Source: Aselliscus stoliczkanus (lineage: Eukaryota; Chordata; Mammalia; Chiroptera; Hipposideridae). From it: a stretch of DNA of 64,000 nt. Where the stretch lies: NCBI GenBank assembly GCA_033961575.1, contig CM066735.1:31515501-31579500 (forward strand), written 5' to 3'. The translations under genes were made by a program, and so were the position numbers. How positions within the stretch are numbered: position 1 is the stretch's first letter; the number at the start of each line of letters is the position of its first letter. Under the pieces are notes generated by a model. It searched no databases and was not told the DNA's origin. It saw only the letters and a program-made list of their open reading frames with translations. This document shows positions 59,885 to 64,000 of the stretch, one piece after another.

Positions 59885-60350
59885 ACATTATATTAGTCAG
59901 GATCTCTACAGGAAACATGTGTCACCCAAATTAAAAATTATTCTAAAAGATGTTACCAATAAAACAAGTATTTATGACTGTATAGATGGGTATAAAGGAA
60001 CCATAAGGTATACATGTAAATATATACAAATCACCTTGGTCTAATAATAGCTGAGGAGCTGTTACTACTCCAAGACCCAGAAGAAATGAAGGAAGAAGCA
60101 GTTACCAGAACACAAGAAAGAGAGACTTGTAGCAAGATTACCTTGAGAGGAGCAGTGAACCTTGGTCCAGGGACATGAGGATCCTGAGGTACTTTTCTGG
60201 GAGAGTCAGAGCATCACTGCCCTCACCTCACTTCCTTCCCTCAATCTCTTACTGTGGTACCCCATTCGGAATTAAAATGGAAGCCAGAGGTCTCAGAAAT
60301 CAAGTCTTTGTTGTAAACCAGGTCAGCTTCTTAGAGCACAGGGCAGAATA
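59885..60350. repeat. Old interspersed repeat, family uncertain
   Basis: 'gtcaggatctctacaggaaa', 'gttactactccaagacccag', 'gagagacttgtagcaagatt' and 'cctcacttccttccctcaat' have the feel of a known old mammalian repeat, but I cannot place it. Confidence 0.3.
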
Positions 60351-61372
60351 AGGCAAATCAAGGAGAAGGGATATATATATATATATAAAATTCTGGGTGA
60401 CTTTTTTCAAAACATAGGGCCCATGACCAGCCATTAATAAAATTATACCAATCAGTGGCCTTCAGTTAGACTAACACAGTGTGTATATGTGTGTATAAAA
60501 ACAAGAAAGGAAGAAATAATGGCTGAGGAGTTGACGCCAATATCTGTGTGAGTGCACAGGTGTGCAGAATGCACAGGGAGATAACAGTATAAATGGAATT
60601 TATTTTTGCCTAAATATTCAAACTCCTAACATGATTTGTTCAAGGTTCTCTAGTTGTTATAGAAGTTGACTGAATACTTTTAGAAAACATCAAATATATC
60701 AATCTTTTAGCATGTGTTTGACAAATCATTATCTATAAATTAGTTAATGGAGAAATTTTCAATAGCTATTGTGATCAAATTCAAACAATGACATTAAGTT
60801 TGTGGGGAATATCCTCTGTCTAAAATTATTTATGTTGGTTACAGCAAATATAAATTATGTCAGTAATCTATAAAATTCACATTTTAATTCTCATATCAGT
60901 TCTTCAAAAATGTATTCAATATTTAATTAAAGCATTTTGCTTGGAAACATAAGTTCCACCTAATTATCCTTTTTGTTAGCCATAGCATCATTTGTTCCCA
61001 AGTACTTCCTCTGTGTATTTCATGGAGTCAGGAGAATCTGTGAACAACTTTGAAATGGGCAGGAAAGATTACTGGGTAGCTATATTTGTCATTTTCTCTG
61101 ATATATTTTATAAATCTACAAGTTGTATGAAACTGATGTTTATGTCCATAGATATGCAAATAAACTCTGTCCAATGAAAAGCGATTGATTATTCCTTGTG
61201 GATAGTTTTGCATCTATTTGTGTATTCAGTTCAGCATTCCTGAGAGACTAATATATGTGTGACTTCTCCTTGAAAACACCTCATTAATGTTTTCCTCATT
61301 ACTGAGTTAGTTACATAAAATCTTTAATATATGTCTATTTCATATTTGTAGGACAGTCATGATTTTACTATT

Positions 61373-61375
<3 letters not shown>
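60351..61375. other. Unassigned AT-rich DNA
   Basis: Small (TA)n at 60370-60387. No gene or named repeat. Confidence 0.35.
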
Positions 61376-61422
<47 letters not shown>

Positions 61423-61432
61423 TATATATATA
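61376..61432 (+). repeat. (AT)n microsatellite
   Basis: Nearly pure TA dinucleotides with a single AAA interruption near 61418. Confidence 0.97.
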
Positions 61433-62178
61433 TCTTTTACTGATAGCATGACTGAATCCAAGGGTCATGATTTAAAGTGGAGAAGGCACATTAGTTTCTC
61501 AAGAAGCTTTAAAAGATGTTGCTGATTCCCTAGAGGGTGAAAGAAGGATTGCTCAGCAGTAGTTCAAGTAAACATCAATTTAAGAGCCATAGGTTTTATG
61601 TGTCAAGCTGATAAAGGAAACAACTTAAAAAGACAAACATATGTAATGCTTCTTAACTTGATCTGAGATTTTTATGATCAACTACAGTATTTAAAAGGCC
61701 TGCTGTGGAATACTTTGGGACATACCTGTGAGAATGGCAGGGTATGATTTCTGTTCTTTTTTTATGGTAGAGAAAAAAGTCATTTTAATGTTGTTTGAAT
61801 ATTTTTATACACATCCTTCATACTCCAGCTCCCTTATCATGAAAATTGTGGTTTTCCTACTGTTCCATACTGTTACCAGGTTGAGGAAAACAGGTTTCCC
61901 TTTCACATAAAATTAATTAGGTTTTTGCCAATTTTAAAGGTGTCATCTATATATCCTGTTGGCTCTGAGAGAATTTGGCAACATCGTCAATCACCCCCCG
62001 CAGTTTGCCTGTGTACTAGTATGCATACATACTCTGAAAGCAAGCATGCTTTTGTGTGTAGTTACAGAGAATTGTTTTTCCTTTGACTTTTTTTAATTTC
62101 ATGTAAAAATTAGCCAGCATTTATCTTTGATAACAACCAAAAGTTTCAAACTATATGAACTGCCAACACTAAAGTAAA
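61433..62178. other. Unassigned DNA
   Basis: No gene or named repeat. Confidence 0.3.
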
Positions 62179-62426
62179 TACACAGAGGGTGCCAAAAAAA
62201 AAAAAGTATATGCATCTTAATAAAGGAAAAACTATTAAAATTTTAATAGTCAATATATACCGATAATAGAAGATGAATACAAGTCATGTTTGACTCCTGC
62301 AATTACAAGAGGTGCTCAAAGTGGTTACCATCAGCATCCAGACACTTCTCATTACGGTGAACTACTGCTTAAGCAACGTTGACCAAAGTGTCCACTTGTA
62401 AACATTTTTTTGGCACCCTCAGTGTA
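62179..62426 (-). mobile_element. Internally deleted mariner/Tc1-type transposon with transposase C-terminus
   Basis: A 244-bp element (62181-62424) between TA dinucleotides. The termini CACAGAGGGTGCCAAAAAAA and the reverse complement of the right end, CACTGAGGGTGCCAAAAAAA, match at 19 of 20. On the minus strand (about 62385-62310) a frame reads AVVHRNEKCLDADGNHFEHL plus L and a stop, like the C-terminal end of Tc1/mariner-class transposases; a TAA in place of an expected sense codon lies just upstream. Most of the gene is missing, so it can only have moved with an enzyme supplied by another copy. Confidence 0.8.
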
Positions 62427-62582
62427 TATTTTTAATCAGTGTTCTCTGCCATGGTAATTATGGTAAATGCCATAAAGTAGTTATTTGAGATGATCAACTA
62501 GAACTAAAAACTCTGATTTACTCAAACATTGCTTAGTGGCATAGTGGCTTAAACAAGCACCAGTATGTGGTTCACAATTAGA
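62427..62582. other. Unassigned spacer
   Basis: Short AT-rich spacer between the mariner relic and a SINE. Confidence 0.3.
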
Positions 62583-62726
62583 TCCAGTAACCCTTTTTTT
62601 TTTTTTTTTTTTTTTTAGAGCAGTGTCACTGGCCCTCATATGTGGGGACCCAAACCGGGGCCACTGGCTTCCGAAGCCAGCGCCTAACCACCGCGTCACT
62701 CAGCCGGCCCTGCCAATAACCCTTTT
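62583..62726 (-). mobile_element. tRNA-derived SINE, short form, antisense
   Basis: Poly-T tail (62594-62616), body GCAGTGTCACTGGCCCTCAT, head ending CAGCCGGCCC at 62710. ccagtaaccctttt (62584-62597) and ccaataaccctttt (62713-62726) form a 14-bp duplication with one mismatch. Confidence 0.92.
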
Positions 62727-62914
62727 GACACATGAGTAAATGTTAATGGAAATTGTATCGGTTTGTTAATGTTAAATCCTGTTTAAAAATTCCACAGAAA
62801 AATAGGAGTGGAATTTTGTGATAACTTGGTGGCTAAAAGATAGGGTAAAATCCTTATTTTTATCTTTATTTCTGACAGACCCAATAGCTTTGAATTTATT
62901 CTTATCAATTGATG
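62727..62914. other. Unassigned spacer
   Basis: No feature recognised. Confidence 0.25.
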
Positions 62915-64000
62915 AAAATAAACAGTCACCAGCACAGCAAAGGAAATCGTCAACAAAATAAAAAGGCAACCTATTGAATGAGAGAAAATATTTCTGATAT
63001 ATCTGATCATATATCTGACATTGTGCTAATATCCAAAATATGTAAAGAACTAATATAACACAATAGAAAAAAAATCTGATTAAAAAATGGGCCAAAGGTC
63101 TGAATAGACATTTTTCCGAAGAAGGCATACTGGTGGCCAACAGGTACATGAAAGGATGCTCAACATCCCTACTCACCAGGGAAATGCAAATCAAAACCAT
63201 ACAGTGAGATATCATCTCACACCTGTTAGAAAGGCTATTATAAAAAAAGACAAGAAATAAGTGTTGGCGAAGGTGAGGAGAAAACGGAAGCCTTGTGCAC
63301 TGTTAGTGGAAATGTAATTGGTGTAGCCACTATTATGGAGGTTTTATAAAAAAATTAAAAATAGAACTACTATGTGATCTAGCTATTTCATTTCTGGGTA
63401 TTTATCCAAAGAAAATGAAAATACTGACTCAAAAAGATATGTGTACCCCATGTTCATTACAGCATTATTTGTAACAGCCAAGATATGGAAACAATATAAG
63501 TGTCTATCGATGAATGGATAAAGAAACTGTGATAAACACACACACACATACACACACACAGTGGAATATTATTCAGTCATAAAAAAGAATGAAATCACAT
63601 GAACCTTAAGGGCATTATGCTAAGTGAAATAAGTCAGAAAGAGAAAGGCAGGCAGGCACCATAATCTCATTTATATGTACAATATAACAAACAAAACAAA
63701 ATAAATAAACAGAAAAACAAGCTCATAAATACAGAGAAAACTGGTGTTTGCCAGAGGCAGGGGTATGAGAGAAATGAGTGAAATGGCTCAAAAGATACAA
63801 ACTTGAAGTTATAAAATAAGTCATGGGGATATAATGTAGAGCAAGGTGACTACAGTAAATAATATTGTATTACATATTTGAAAGTTGCTATGAGAGTAGC
63901 AACTTATAATTCTCTTAAAAGTTCTCATCACAAGAAGAAACATTTTTATAAGTATGCAAGGTGATGGGTGTTAACTAGAGTTACCATAATGATCATTTTG
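62915..64000 (+). mobile_element. L1 3' portion, runs off the window
   Basis: Sense ORF2 landmarks: 'aaaaatgggccaaaggtctg', 'cagacatttttc'-like text, 'aaatgcaaatcaaaaccata', 'gagatatcatctcacacctg', 'ggtatttatccaaagaaaat' and 'gaatggataaagaaactgtg'. The 3' UTR follows from about 63620 ('aagtcagaaagagaaaggca', 'gtgatgggtgttaactagag'). The frame has many stops. A short (CA)n sits at 63538-63560. The 3' terminus lies beyond 64000. Confidence 0.9.

Overview
The window looks like non-coding nuclear DNA from a mammal, most likely a bat of the horseshoe/leaf-nosed group (Rhinolophoidea). The evidence is the repeat content. There are many copies of tRNA-derived SINEs whose heads begin GGGCCGGCCGAGTGGC and carry pol III A- and B-box motifs. 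From memory these resemble Rhin-1-type bat SINEs. Also present are a young L1 family, mammalian MIR and L2 relics, old L1 fragments, a Tigger/MER2-like element and several mariner-type MITEs. The species call is an inference; 'placental mammal' is secure. I found no intact protein-coding gene, exon, tRNA gene or snRNA gene. The open reading frames over 60 codons are chance frames, transposon frames or one retropseudogene.

Layout. 1-9.6 kb: AT-rich unique-looking DNA with old L1, L2 and MIR pieces, two tRNA-SINEs and several microsatellites. 9.6-12.6 kb: an old antisense L1 split by a full-length SINE, a possible retrocopied 3' end with a poly(A) tail, a MIR and an AT-rich palindromic block. 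14.1-15.4 kb: a young, internally rearranged and inverted L1. 16.8-19.1 kb: two related ~80-bp palindromic mariner-type MITEs, a second-family SINE and an old L1 5' end. 21-25.4 kb: L2 and degenerate L1. 26-34 kb: a GA microsatellite, a hAT-type MITE and LTR-like remnants. 37.6-38.1 kb: a composite SINE-SINE-tail insertion. 41.2-42.2 kb: a SINE and a Tigger/MER2 element. 44.0-52.2 kb: one full-length (about 8.1 kb) L1 on the minus strand. It has perfect 17-bp target-site duplications, a CpG-rich 5' UTR with tandem ~195-bp monomers, degraded ORF1 and ORF2, and a candidate 3' transduction. 52.2-57 kb: L2 relics, a full-length SINE, a histone H3.3 processed pseudogene and older L1/L2. 58.8-64 kb: SINEs, a mariner relic that keeps the end of its transposase frame, and an L1 3' end running off the window.

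No new multi-gene system is visible. The points most worth checking are the architecture of the young L1 (internal tandem monomers, poly(A)-unique-poly(A) tail), the multi-step rearrangement of its sister copy at 14-15 kb, the composite SINE insertion at 37.6 kb, the two length classes of one SINE family, and the MITEs.

All family names come from reading the sequence and recalling consensus sequences. None was checked by a database search.
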